DNA of 25,448 bases from JBLYYQ01 sp048550035 (lineage in GTDB: Bacteria; Nitrospinota_A; UBA7883; JBLYYQ01), in assembly GCA_048550035.1 (NCBI GenBank), contig JBLYYQ010000118.1:1-25448 (forward strand). Reading direction: 5' to 3'. Positions 17,176-25,321 of the stretch are shown piece by piece. Below the pieces are notes generated by a model. It saw nothing but the letters and a program-made list of their open reading frames with translations, made no database searches and was not told the origin of the DNA. Position numbers and translations under genes: made by a program. Position 1 is the first letter of the stretch. Each line of letters starts with the position of its first letter.

Positions 17176-18810
17176 GTGAAATTAAATAAGTTGGTTGTTA
17201 GCTCCTTATTACTCTTCTTTGTTATTGTAATTTTTGTTTACTATCTAGCATCTCAACCGGTTGATAATAATGAGGCTTCTAAACTTCGTCATCAGAATCG
17301 GCTAGTAGTAGCATCAATAGGAGATGCCTCAAACCTCATCCCATACTTATCAGGTGATAGTGCATCATCTGAGATTCAAAGCTATCTCTATTCATCACTT
17401 CTTGATATAGATAAAGATAAAAACTTGATTCCAGGATTAGCAACGAGCTGGGAAATTTCAGACGATTCAAAATCGATAACTTTTAATCTACGAGATGATG
17501 TTAAGTGGCACGATGGTGTAGGCTTTTCTGCGTATGATATTGAGTTTCAATATAAAACAATGATTGACCCTGACCTCCTCTCAGCTTACAAAGAGCCATT
17601 TTTGCAGATTGAAGAGCTTAGAGTGATTGATGATTTTACTTTTACTGTTAAATATGATCAACCGTATGCTCCAGCGATCACAAATCTAGCTAGTTTAACA
17701 GGTCTTCCTCGTCACCTATTTAAAGATATTGATCCTGCAGATATTGCAAGCTCTAAGTTTGGACGAAACCCAATAGGGAATGGTCCGTACCAATTCAAGC
17801 TATGGAAAACACAAGAAAAAGTAGTCGTTACCAAAAACAGTAACTATCATAAACAGCCTAAACCATACATTGATGAAGTCATAACAGTAGTTATCCCAGA
17901 TAACACCACACAGTTTCTAGAATTAAAATCAGGCTCGATAGATATGATGAATCTTGATCCAATTCAATATCAACATGAGAGTAACTCAAGCTATTTCAAC
18001 GAAAACTTTGTTAAATATAAATATCTTGATAATAGCTATACTTATCTTGGGTTTAACTTAAAACATGAGCTATTTAAAGATAAAAAAGTCCGCCAAGCAT
18101 TGGCAACAGCTATAGATAAAGAGGAGATTATCAAGATTGCTCTACTCGGGTTAGGTCAAGCAGCCACAGGACCTTATAAGCCTGGCACTTGGGCATATAA
18201 TGATCAGGTCAAGCGTTACCCATTTAATCAGGATAAGGCTACAAAAATCTTAGCAGAAGCAGGGTGGCGTGATTCTGACAATGATGGAATATTAGATAAA
18301 AATGGTAAAAAATTCTCATTTACAATTGTAACTAACCAAGGGAATAACCAACGAAAAAAAATAGCTCAGATCATACAGCAACGATTACAAGACATTAAAA
18401 TTGATGTAAAGATTAAGGTTATTGAGTGGTCATCGTTTCTAGAAAACTTCATCAATAAACGTGATTTTGAGGCAGTAGTACTAGGCTGGTCATTAGGATT
18501 AGACCCTGATGGATATATAATCTGGCATTCGTCAAAAACTAAAGAGCATGAGTTTAACTTTATCTCATATGCTAATCAAGAGGTGGACCAGCTATTAGAG
18601 CTAGGTCGCCGAACGTTAAATCAATCTAAACGAAAAGAGATCTATCATAAGCTACAAAAGATTCTAGCAGAGGAGCAGCCATATATTTTTCTATACTATC
18701 CTTATGCCACACCTATTGTGGCATCAAAGGTTAGAGGAATTGAACCAGGTGCAGCTGGGATAGCTTATAACTTTGATGATTGGAAGATAGATACTACTAT
18801 TAGCAAGTAG
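17176..18810 (+). CDS. Peptide/oligopeptide-type ABC substrate-binding protein (SBP family 5)
   Basis: The 544-residue protein resembles DppA/OppA binding proteins. Typical segments are LATSWEISDDSKSITFNLRD followed by DVKWHDG, then YTYLGFNLKHELFKDKKVRQ followed by ALATAIDKEEI, and GPYKPGTWAY. The N-terminus has one hydrophobic segment (residues about 7-26) with no lipobox cysteine and no clear cleavage site, so it may be a signal anchor. Residues 366-374 (DSDNDGILD) form a calcium-loop-like DxDNDGxxD motif. The start is GTG at 17176. No permease or ATPase genes accompany it, so its ligand and partners are unknown. Its stop is only three bases from the stop of the convergent mreD. Confidence 0.9.
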   Translation: MKLNKLVVSSLLLFFVIVIFVYYLASQPVDNNEASKLRHQNRLVVASIGDASNLIPYLSGDSASSEIQSYLYSSLLDIDKDKNLIPGLATSWEISDDSKSITFNLRDDVKWHDGVGFSAYDIEFQYKTMIDPDLLSAYKEPFLQIEELRVIDDFTFTVKYDQPYAPAITNLASLTGLPRHLFKDIDPADIASSKFGRNPIGNGPYQFKLWKTQEKVVVTKNSNYHKQPKPYIDEVITVVIPDNTTQFLELKSGSIDMMNLDPIQYQHESNSSYFNENFVKYKYLDNSYTYLGFNLKHELFKDKKVRQALATAIDKEEIIKIALLGLGQAATGPYKPGTWAYNDQVKRYPFNQDKATKILAEAGWRDSDNDGILDKNGKKFSFTIVTNQGNNQRKKIAQIIQQRLQDIKIDVKIKVIEWSSFLENFINKRDFEAVVLGWSLGLDPDGYIIWHSSKTKEHEFNFISYANQEVDQLLELGRRTLNQSKRKEIYHKLQKILAEEQPYIFLYYPYATPIVASKVRGIEPGAAGIAYNFDDWKIDTTISK

Positions 18811-18813
18811 TTA

Positions 18814-19305
18814 TTATTCAAAGCTCTGAACCTTATATTTTAGTTTTTGAATCAGAATCTGGTTTAAAACAAGAGCCGCTAACATATTAGATATCCCGTT
18901 CAAAATTAGTTCTGTATAAATTCCACCTTCAATCACAACAGGACTACCTAATGTATAGAGATATCCTGTAATAAAATATTCTATGAAGGTCAAAACGAAA
19001 GCTAGCAATCCGACTGTTAATGGCAAGTCTACAATTAATTTTATATGGATGAAGCCGACAAAAAAGCAGATTAACGATTTGATTAAAATATTTAACCCAA
19101 AAAAGTTAAGTGATAAGGCATCTTCTATAAATCCAATGAGGGCGCCAACATATCCACTGGTCCGCATATCTAACCTATAGCCTGCAACAACCGCCATAAC
19201 TAATCCGAAATTAGGCAAGTAAGGTCCAACAGTTGGAAAATGAAAATATAGCGTTTGAACGACTATCAGTAAGGTAATAGTAACGACAAAAAGTAATATC
19301 TTCAT
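18814..19305 (-). CDS. mreD: Rod-shape protein MreD
   Basis: MreD is a polytopic inner-membrane protein of the elongasome that works with MreC and MreB in cylindrical wall growth. The 163-residue chain has about five hydrophobic helices, including the first at 3-20 and a conserved-looking PNFGLVMAVVAGY region, then GALIGFIEDALS with the acidic pair typical of the family. It overlaps mreC by four bases. MreD is always poorly conserved; its position after mreC makes the call secure. pbp2 and rodA do not follow, since a convergent gene ends three bases away. Confidence 0.9.
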   Translation of the reverse strand: MKILLFVVTITLLIVVQTLYFHFPTVGPYLPNFGLVMAVVAGYRLDMRTSGYVGALIGFIEDALSLNFFGLNILIKSLICFFVGFIHIKLIVDLPLTVGLLAFVLTFIEYFITGYLYTLGSPVVIEGGIYTELILNGISNMLAALVLNQILIQKLKYKVQSFE

Positions 19306-20180
19306 TTTTGAGGTCTATTTTTTTCTACTGTTGGATCTTTAAACTGTTCCTCAAAATTCTTTTTTTCAACTTTCAATATAATAGCTTCCTCTAGTCGATT
19401 AATTTCAACAGACGGTGTTAGTTTTGCTTTTTTGAAAAGAGAATTAGGTAGCTTGTCAATCTCTTTAATTGTCCCGATCATAACCCCTTTAGGGAATATT
19501 CCTCCTAATCCTGATGAGATGATAAAATCACCAACCTTGATCGACGAATTAACAGATAGATAGAGCAGATCAAGCTCCTCACTATTAGTTCCTTGTAATA
19601 TTAATCGTTCTCTGCTCTGTTGTGAAATTGCATCAATAGCGCTCCTAACATCAGTAACAAGTAGTAGCTTTGAGACATTTTTGGAGGTCAGAATAATTCG
19701 TCCTACTAACCCTTGTGCAGATATAACCGGCATCCCTTTAGATATTTTATTGTTTGATCCTTTGTCCAATATTAATACCTGCTCGAACCTGCTTGGACTT
19801 TTGCCTATAACATTAGCAATTTCGTAAGGTCCAAGTAGCCCAATATCAGATTGAGTAATAGCAGAGAGTCTCTCTTGCTTTTTTATAGTCTCTATTAAGA
19901 TATTCTGTTGGAGCTTTGCCGCTTCTAGCTCTTTTTTTAATCGTTGATTTTCTTTATTAAGGTCGACAAGAGATATGTAGTTATCAAAAAGTTTGACACT
20001 TTTATCTTTAGAAAAATTGGCTACCCTCTGAAATGGTGCAAAGAGGGTAAGAACCTCTTTTTGAAAAAATGTTCGTCCTGCGTAGTTAATCAATAGAATC
20101 AATAGTACAATAGCAAGAAGAGCAAAAAAAAACTTGTAGATGAAGTAACTCTTAGATCTGCGACTATACAAATGATCCAT
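19302..20180 (-). CDS. mreC: Rod-shape protein MreC
   Basis: MreC is a bitopic periplasmic scaffold linking MreB filaments to the wall-synthesis enzymes. The 292-residue protein has a basic N-terminus (RRSKS), one membrane helix near 13-32, and a coiled coil of about 40 residues (VDLNKENQRLKKELEAAKLQ and on). The two-barrel domain follows, with the family segments VIGKSPSRFEQVLILDKGSN, GMPVISAQGLVGRI and SSGLGGIFPKGVMIGTI. It lies 68 bases after mreB and overlaps mreD by an ATGA. The C-terminal residues after LKVEKKN are polar and variable. Confidence 0.95.
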   Translation of the reverse strand: MDHLYSRRSKSYFIYKFFFALLAIVLLILLINYAGRTFFQKEVLTLFAPFQRVANFSKDKSVKLFDNYISLVDLNKENQRLKKELEAAKLQQNILIETIKKQERLSAITQSDIGLLGPYEIANVIGKSPSRFEQVLILDKGSNNKISKGMPVISAQGLVGRIILTSKNVSKLLLVTDVRSAIDAISQQSRERLILQGTNSEELDLLYLSVNSSIKVGDFIISSGLGGIFPKGVMIGTIKEIDKLPNSLFKKAKLTPSVEINRLEEAIILKVEKKNFEEQFKDPTVEKNRPQK

Positions 20181-20248
20181 CTCTAAATACCACCAATCAA
20201 TAAAAAGATGCTTCGCAAGATAGCGATAGTAGCTATAGAGCTTAGAAG

Positions 20249-21274
20249 CTAATATATCTTAATTTTTCGGAGTAGCTCAGGATCTTCTAACACCTTTCCA
20301 ACTCCCATAACAACCGCTTTGAGGGGATCATCAGTTTTAACAATAGGTAAGGAAGTTTCGGCACGCAGCAGATTATCCAACCCTTGTAATAGCGAACCTC
20401 CTCCTGCGATCACCATCCCTCTGTCAACGATATCGGCCGCAAGTTCAGGGGGTGTTTTCTCTAGAGCAACTTTAACAGTATGGACAATAGTAGCAAGAGG
20501 CTCCTCAAGAGCTTCCCTGACTTCAGCATCATTAATAACTAATGTTTTAGGTATTCCCTGCATCAAATCTCGACCCTTAATCTCCATCACCATAGGCTCA
20601 TCTAACGGATAAGCCGATCCTATGGTCTTTTTGATATTTTCGGCTGTCATTGAACCTATAAGAAGATTATATTTACGTTTGACATAGTTAACAATTGCCT
20701 CATCAATCTCATCACCTGCAACTCGTACAGATTTAGAATATACAACACCAGAAAGAGAAATGATAGCAACCTCAGTAGTTCCACCACCTATATCAATAAT
20801 CATATTGCCAGATGCCTCAGATATTGGCAACCCAACCCCAATAGCAGCAGCCATAGGCTCTTCAATTAATACAACCTCCCGAACCCCAGCTGACAATGAT
20901 GCGTCACGTACCGCTCGTTTTTCGACTTGCGTAATACCAGATGGGACAGCGATAACCACTCTAGGTCTAACAAGTGACCGCCGATTATGAACCTGCTGAA
21001 TAAAGTATCTTATCATTACTTCGCAGATCTCAAAGTTTGCGATGACCCCATCTTTTAAAGGTCGCAGTGCTGTGATGCTACCTGGTGTTCGCCCAAGCAT
21101 TTTTCTTGCATCCCTCCCGACCGCTTTTATCTCCTTGGACTCATTATGAATAGCAACCACTGAAGGCTCATTCAATACAAGACCTTTCCCTTTTTGTATC
21201 AAAAGGGTATTTGCAGTCCCAAGATCGATGGCAAGATCAGAGGAAAATAGACCACCAATGAAATCTAATAACAT
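20249..21274 (-). CDS. mreB: Rod-shape actin homologue MreB
   Basis: MreB polymerises on the inner membrane and directs lateral wall growth. The 341-residue chain carries the actin-fold ATP motifs: AIDLGTANT at 15-23, IDIGGGTTEVA for phosphate 2, and VIAGGGSLLQG for the adenosine site. The inter-phosphate VIAVPSGITQVEKRAVRDA and EEPMAAAIGVGLP are near-invariant. The ATG at 21274 has only a weak ribosome-binding site (CAGG). A candidate promoter on the minus strand, TTGCTA with a 17-base spacer to GACAAT, lies between it and tRNA-Glu; transcription from the tRNA promoter may also reach it. Confidence 0.97.
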   Translation of the reverse strand: MLLDFIGGLFSSDLAIDLGTANTLLIQKGKGLVLNEPSVVAIHNESKEIKAVGRDARKMLGRTPGSITALRPLKDGVIANFEICEVMIRYFIQQVHNRRSLVRPRVVIAVPSGITQVEKRAVRDASLSAGVREVVLIEEPMAAAIGVGLPISEASGNMIIDIGGGTTEVAIISLSGVVYSKSVRVAGDEIDEAIVNYVKRKYNLLIGSMTAENIKKTIGSAYPLDEPMVMEIKGRDLMQGIPKTLVINDAEVREALEEPLATIVHTVKVALEKTPPELAADIVDRGMVIAGGGSLLQGLDNLLRAETSLPIVKTDDPLKAVVMGVGKVLEDPELLRKIKIY

Positions 21275-21373
21275 TATAATTTAACCTGACATAAAAAAAG
21301 AGCACTCATAAATTTAGTAACAAATAGCCATTGTCTGATACTTTAGTTCTGCTAGCAATCCTAAAGTTAGTAA

Positions 21374-21449
21374 TGGTAGCTCCAAGGGGAGTCGAACCCC
21401 TGTTCCCGCCATGAGAGGGCGATGTCCTAGGCCTCTAGACGATGGAGCC
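21374..21449 (-). tRNA. tRNA-Glu (anticodon CTC)
   Basis: The minus strand gives a 76-base cloverleaf. The acceptor GGCTCCA pairs with TGGAGCT (one G1-U72 wobble), with discriminator A and an encoded CCA. The D-arm is TCGTCTAGAGGCCTAGGACA, the anticodon stem TCGCC/GGCGG encloses the loop CTCTCAT, and the T-arm is AGGGGTTCGACTCCCCT. Anticodon CTC reads GAG. D-arm and T-arm match bacterial tRNA-Glu closely. It lies between birA's upstream region and mreB, in the mreB direction. Confidence 0.96.
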
Positions 21450-21482
21450 TTTACTATTTTTTAGTTCAACCAACAATTTAAC

Positions 21483-21511
21483 ATTATACATCTTTCGATG
21501 CTATAAAACAA
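21483..21511 (-). promoter_or_regulatory. sigma-70-type promoter for tRNA-Glu
   Basis: On the minus strand TTGTTT (21511-21506) and a perfect TATAAT (21488-21483) are separated by 17 bases. The -10 box lies 33 bases upstream of the first base of tRNA-Glu. This is the best promoter match in the window. Confidence 0.75.
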
Positions 21512-21619
21512 TTGCTATTTTAGAGCAGAAGCTAGATGTTATGACTTATTTTAGCTATTTAAGAGCTTAAGTTTAATCCAAAATTTAGCAAAACTTTCTC
21601 TAATTTAGAGTTGTAAGAG

Positions 21620-21625
21620 TATAAT
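21620..21625 (+). promoter_or_regulatory. Candidate -10 box upstream of birA
   Basis: A perfect TATAAT lies about 97 bases before the birA start on the plus strand. No good -35 hexamer is found 16-19 bases upstream, so it is only a candidate for the promoter of the birA-coaX-trpF run. Confidence 0.35.
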
Positions 21626-21664
21626 GTAGGCTATCGGAATTGAGATTGTTATAACTGAAGCCCC

Positions 21665-21686
21665 AAACTTAAACTAATTTAAGTTT
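21665..21686. repeat. 9-bp inverted repeat upstream of birA
   Basis: AAACTTAAA and TTTAAGTTT form a perfect inverted repeat around CTAA, 36 bases before the birA start. A third copy of the half-site (TTAAGTTTA) lies at 21567-21575, and TTATAACTG occurs on both sides (21649-21657 and 21701-21709). No T-run follows, so a terminator is unlikely; an operator is possible. Confidence 0.45.
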
Positions 21687-21722
21687 ATTACTATAAAAAC
21701 TTATAACTGGCACAATATCAAG

Positions 21723-22544
21723 GTGAACAGAAAGATAGGATTTAACAAAGATATATTTAAATCAAACCTCAAGAGCAGCCGGTTAGGTCACAATCTAGAA
21801 CTGTTTGACCAGCTAGATTCAACAAATGAATACCTGTTGGAAAAAGGACGAAACGGCATTGCAGACCTTGCAGTCGTTGCAGAATCGCAAACGGCTGGGC
21901 GGGGCAGACGGGGTCGCTCTTGGGAGAGTATAAGATACAGATCACTTACTTTTTCGTTCAGTTATTTTGTTAGTCCAAAAAAAATCAACTTAGAAAATAT
22001 TGGGATTCTATCGTTAGCAACAGCTGTTGCGATTGCTCAGAGCCTCTCTTCACTTGCTATGGCTAATCACCAGACTGAAATTGGTCTTAAATACCCTAAT
22101 GATATCCTAATTAATAATAAAAAGGTCGGAGGTATCTTATCTGAACTAATTTCATTTTCTAATAAGAAAATAGTTGTAACAGGTATTGGGCTAAATTTTT
22201 CAGCAAATCCAATGAAAAATAGCAAGGTAACTGGAGTATTATCTGATATTTTTGAACTTAACAAGGTAAGTCGCGAATCTTTTTTATCAACATTTTTCCT
22301 AAAGATGGAAAATATTTTTAAACTGCTAGATGATGGTAAAAAAGAATCAATTATTGTAAGCTATAAAAAGTTTGATAAGACAAGAGGGATGAAGTTAATC
22401 GTTCAAAATGGTGCCAGAAAATTTATTGGTGTAGCGGTAGATATCGATAAAGATGGTATGCTTCTAATAAAAAAGAGCGATGGTGAACTTGTAAAGCACA
22501 ACTCTGGAGATATTACATTTTGTATGAAGAGTGAGAAATTATGA
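21723..22544 (+). CDS. birA: Biotin-[acetyl-CoA-carboxylase] ligase, no DNA-binding domain
   Basis: BirA activates biotin with ATP and attaches it to the biotin carboxyl carrier protein. The 273-residue chain has the adenylate-binding GRGRRGRSW at 59-67, the biotin-site KYPNDI at 123-128, KVGGIL at 134-139, and VTGIGLNF. A C-terminal SH3-like domain of about 50 residues follows. The N-terminus begins directly with the ligase domain (LELFDQLDSTNEYL), so the helix-turn-helix repressor domain of E. coli BirA is absent and it should not regulate biotin genes by itself. The start is GTG at 21723. It overlaps coaX by four bases. Confidence 0.95.
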   Translation: MNRKIGFNKDIFKSNLKSSRLGHNLELFDQLDSTNEYLLEKGRNGIADLAVVAESQTAGRGRRGRSWESIRYRSLTFSFSYFVSPKKINLENIGILSLATAVAIAQSLSSLAMANHQTEIGLKYPNDILINNKKVGGILSELISFSNKKIVVTGIGLNFSANPMKNSKVTGVLSDIFELNKVSRESFLSTFFLKMENIFKLLDDGKKESIIVSYKKFDKTRGMKLIVQNGARKFIGVAVDIDKDGMLLIKKSDGELVKHNSGDITFCMKSEKL

Positions 22545-23314
22545 ATGAGTATTTACTTGCAATTGATGTCGGCAATACTAACATTGTCATCGGCTTATAT
22601 GATGAGACTAATTTATTAGCTAGCCTCCGAAGTTCAACCAATAGCAAAATGACCGCTGATGAGTTTGAACTATTTATCAAGTCGTCACTAACCATGAAAG
22701 GATTTGATCCAGGCTTAGTTAGTAATATTGCAATTGCATCTGTTGTTCCATCTGCATTGCCAGCCTTAAAGAAATTTTCAGTTCAACTAACAGGCAAGCC
22801 CCCTTTATTAATAGCTCCTGGTATCAAGACAGGCTTATCAATAAACTATGAAAATCCTCATGATGTAGGATCAGACAGGATCGCAAATGCGGTAGCTGCG
22901 CTAGCAAAGTATCCGCCACCAATTCTGGTGATTGATTTTGGTACTGCGATAACTATTGATGTCCTAAATGAAAGTGGAGAATATTTAGGTGGTGCCATTG
23001 CTCCTGGCATTAATCTATCGATCAACTCACTTTGCACAAAAACTGCCAAGCTACCGAATATAGATTTTGCTAAACCGCCATCGGTTATTGGGCGCAATAG
23101 TGTCCACTCTATGCAGGCTGGAATATTTTTTGGATACCTAGATTTAGTCGATGGATTAGTTGCAAGAATCAGAAAACTCTTTAAACAACCGCCAACAATT
23201 GTCGCAACAGGTGGCGAAGCGAATATCTTTGCGCAAAGCTCAAGCAGTATCGAAAGAGTAGATGACAATCTTACCTTAGATGGGATTAAAATCATATTTG
23301 AAAGAAACAGATAA
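22541..23314 (+). CDS. coaX: Type III pantothenate kinase
   Basis: CoaX phosphorylates pantothenate, the first step of coenzyme A synthesis; it is the ASKHA-fold type that is not inhibited by CoA. The 257-residue protein has the phosphate loop DVGNTN at 9-14, the VGSDRIAN segment (109-116), IDFGTAITID at 131-140, and GGAIAPGI. VATGGEA lies toward the end. The family uses a monovalent cation and dimerises across this site. It is coupled to birA by ATGA, and its stop overlaps the ATG of the next small ORF by one base. Confidence 0.96.
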   Translation: MNEYLLAIDVGNTNIVIGLYDETNLLASLRSSTNSKMTADEFELFIKSSLTMKGFDPGLVSNIAIASVVPSALPALKKFSVQLTGKPPLLIAPGIKTGLSINYENPHDVGSDRIANAVAALAKYPPPILVIDFGTAITIDVLNESGEYLGGAIAPGINLSINSLCTKTAKLPNIDFAKPPSVIGRNSVHSMQAGIFFGYLDLVDGLVARIRKLFKQPPTIVATGGEANIFAQSSSSIERVDDNLTLDGIKIIFERNR

Positions 23315-23481
23315 TGAGCTATCAGCACTACTTTTTTTTGATTGTTGCTTTAGCTGGCTATAGCACTATCTTAGATTATAAAAGTAGCAGTGGTAAGTCA
23401 TTGCAGCGAGGAGAATACCTCTTCACAAAATTCAAAGAAGTGCTAATCAATAAGAGACTGCTTAATGTTATTGCAAAATGA
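23314..23481 (+). CDS. Small hypothetical protein, 55 residues, coupled between coaX and trpF
   Basis: The frame starts MSYQHYFFLIVALAGYSTIL and ends KRLLNVIAK. A hydrophobic stretch at residues 6-20 could be a membrane helix or signal sequence; the rest is polar and basic (KSSSGKSLQRGEYLFTKFKE). Its ATG shares one base with the coaX stop (TAATG) and its stop shares four bases with the trpF start (ATGA). It therefore exactly fills the gap between the two genes, which strongly suggests it is translated. I recognise no family. Without it, the 163-base gap would be odd in this tightly packed run. Confidence 0.6.
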   Translation: MSYQHYFFLIVALAGYSTILDYKSSSGKSLQRGEYLFTKFKEVLINKRLLNVIAK

Positions 23482-24167
23482 TTAAGGTCAAAATTTGTGG
23501 TCAGACATCAATTGAAGATTCGGACACTTCATTAGCACTCGGTGCTGATTTTATCGGGGTTATTTACGAAGTAGAATCGTCACCTCGCTCTTTAAAATTA
23601 GAATCTGCCTCCAAAATTATATCGACCTATCCGGATCAAACTTTTTTACTTCTTTGTAATCATATACTAGATCAGGAAATGATCGATATCATAAAATTAC
23701 TCAATCCATATGCTATTGAGTTAGCAGGCAGGGAAGATACTGCTTATCTGGCAAAACTACATAAACATTATAAGAAGAAGATATTCAAGTCTATCCATTT
23801 ACCATCTAGCTCGTTAGATATTGAATCTGATCTTCAAAATTATAATTTGGCAATTCAATCATTTTTGAAGGTAGGTTGCGATGGGTTTATGCTAGATAGT
23901 AAAGTTGCGAATCTTTATGGTGGTACCGGTATTCAAAATGATTGGAGGCTAGCATCAAAAATTATAGCTACCAATCAAAATATTCCAATATTTCTTGCTG
24001 GTGGTATTAATCCTGCCAACATTAATAGCGCCCTCAATATTAACTCACTTTACGGTGTTGACATTGCATCAGGGTCAGAAGGTGAGACTAAAGGTAAAAA
24101 GTCAGTTAAGAAGCTACGCTCGATTTTTGAAGCTATAAGAAATAATAATCAATTAGTGGATAACTAG
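23478..24167 (+). CDS. trpF: Phosphoribosylanthranilate isomerase
   Basis: TrpF isomerises phosphoribosylanthranilate in tryptophan synthesis. The 229-residue barrel starts with KICGQTSIED, containing the catalytic Cys7. GADFIGVIY and SPRSL follow, and the catalytic Asp140 lies in FMLDS, followed by YGGTG. The phosphate-binding FLAGGINPANI and GVDIASGSE complete the set. Some segments are looser than usual (GETKGKKSVKK in place of the PGxKD pattern), so it is a divergent member but keeps all catalytic positions. No other trp gene is present. It overlaps the small ORF by four bases and ends three bases before the tonB-like gene. Confidence 0.88.
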   Translation: MIKVKICGQTSIEDSDTSLALGADFIGVIYEVESSPRSLKLESASKIISTYPDQTFLLLCNHILDQEMIDIIKLLNPYAIELAGREDTAYLAKLHKHYKKKIFKSIHLPSSSLDIESDLQNYNLAIQSFLKVGCDGFMLDSKVANLYGGTGIQNDWRLASKIIATNQNIPIFLAGGINPANINSALNINSLYGVDIASGSEGETKGKKSVKKLRSIFEAIRNNNQLVDN

Positions 24168-24170
24168 GCT

Positions 24171-25217
24171 ATGAACTTTTGTAATCAAAAATCTCTTATA
24201 ACATTTGATAGATATTTCTCAAAATTCATCGGATATTCATTTTTAGCACATCTGATTTTATTGATCATGATGGTGTTTACTCTTTTTTTAAGAAGCTCGC
24301 AACTACCGAATGCAGAAGCAAAAGTAAAAATTATAGTAGCCACTAGCGAGAATAGTTTTGAAAGGGGCAAAGTAATTGACCTACCAGAGCAATCAAAAAA
24401 AATTGATGAAAATAATGCGTCTATTTTAAGCCGTCATGACAACGTGGGAAAAGTAATAGGAAGAGACAATAGCGATGCAGGCTCTAAAACAGTTGCCCAA
24501 AAAAAAAGAATTAGCCCTCCTCCTACTGCAATGAAAAAATCTAGCAGTTATGAGGAAAGGGAGTTGCCAGTTGAGAATAAAACTAAGATAAGATCGCCAC
24601 TTAGCGATTCTATCTCTGAAAGTAACAACATCTCTCCGACCTATGTAAGCTCCTTTACAAAAGAAAAGATGGTTCAACCTAAGAATTATGAGGAGATTGA
24701 TCGAGCTATTATCGCTAATAGAGAAACTGATCGTAAAAATAAGAAGATCTCCGTTGTAAAAACAGATCAGATGTTAGACAACCAGACCAATAAGCAGGCT
24801 AAAGATGGAAGTAACTATGAAGGCGACCGTCTCCAGGATAGTAGCCTTAAAGTTAATAATGACTATATTGATCTTGGGTCAGAGGCGATTGTATCAATTA
24901 ATACTAAGCGGTTCGAATTTGTCGATTATTTTGAACATATTAAGAAGCAGATTGATCGATCATGGCACTATCCTGAAGATGCAATGGTAGACGGTCTTGC
25001 AGGAGATCTTACCCTCTTTTTCACTATAACAGCCGATGGGAAACTAGAATCAGTACAGATTGATAGATCATCTGGAGTTAAAGTACTAGATACCGAAGCA
25101 CTCAACGCTATTAATCTAGCAGCCCCATTTCAAACATTTCCAACTAATCTCAAAAAAAAGAAGCTCCATGTCCTGATTTACTTTGAATATTCACCAACTT
25201 ACACAGTAATTAGATAA
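24171..25217 (+). CDS. TonB-like energy-transducing protein
   Basis: The 348-residue protein has the TonB layout. A short cytoplasmic N-terminus is followed by one membrane helix at about 20-40. Then comes a long polar linker, with Ser, Lys and Asn more frequent than the Pro/Lys of classical TonB. The C-terminal TonB domain covers about residues 255-345, with YFEHIKKQIDRSWHYPE, GDLTLFFTITADGKLESVQI and SSGVKVLDTEALNAINLAAPF. TonB or TolA-type proteins carry proton-motive energy to outer-membrane receptors with ExbB and ExbD, which are not in the window. The YF.HI..QI..SW pattern and missing Pro-rich spacer also allow a TolA-like role. It starts three bases after the trpF stop. Confidence 0.85.
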   Translation: MNFCNQKSLITFDRYFSKFIGYSFLAHLILLIMMVFTLFLRSSQLPNAEAKVKIIVATSENSFERGKVIDLPEQSKKIDENNASILSRHDNVGKVIGRDNSDAGSKTVAQKKRISPPPTAMKKSSSYEERELPVENKTKIRSPLSDSISESNNISPTYVSSFTKEKMVQPKNYEEIDRAIIANRETDRKNKKISVVKTDQMLDNQTNKQAKDGSNYEGDRLQDSSLKVNNDYIDLGSEAIVSINTKRFEFVDYFEHIKKQIDRSWHYPEDAMVDGLAGDLTLFFTITADGKLESVQIDRSSGVKVLDTEALNAINLAAPFQTFPTNLKKKKLHVLIYFEYSPTYTVIR

Positions 25218-25291
25218 TGAAATTGCAGTTTCACCTAGCATAATAGATAAAGTTGCTAGCATTTTTAGAAATTCGTAGCACGGCTTAAAGG

Positions 25292-25310
25292 GCTCTTATA
25301 AGAGCAATCT
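25292..25310. terminator. Candidate bidirectional terminator between tonB-like and CrtI-like genes
   Basis: GCTCTTATAAGAGC is a perfect palindrome (stem GCTCT/AGAGC with a TATA loop). On the plus strand it is followed by AATCTTTTCTA, and on the minus strand by CCCTTT. It sits between two convergent genes, which suits a shared terminator, although the stem is short. Confidence 0.45.
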
Positions 25311-25321
25311 TTTCTATTTAT

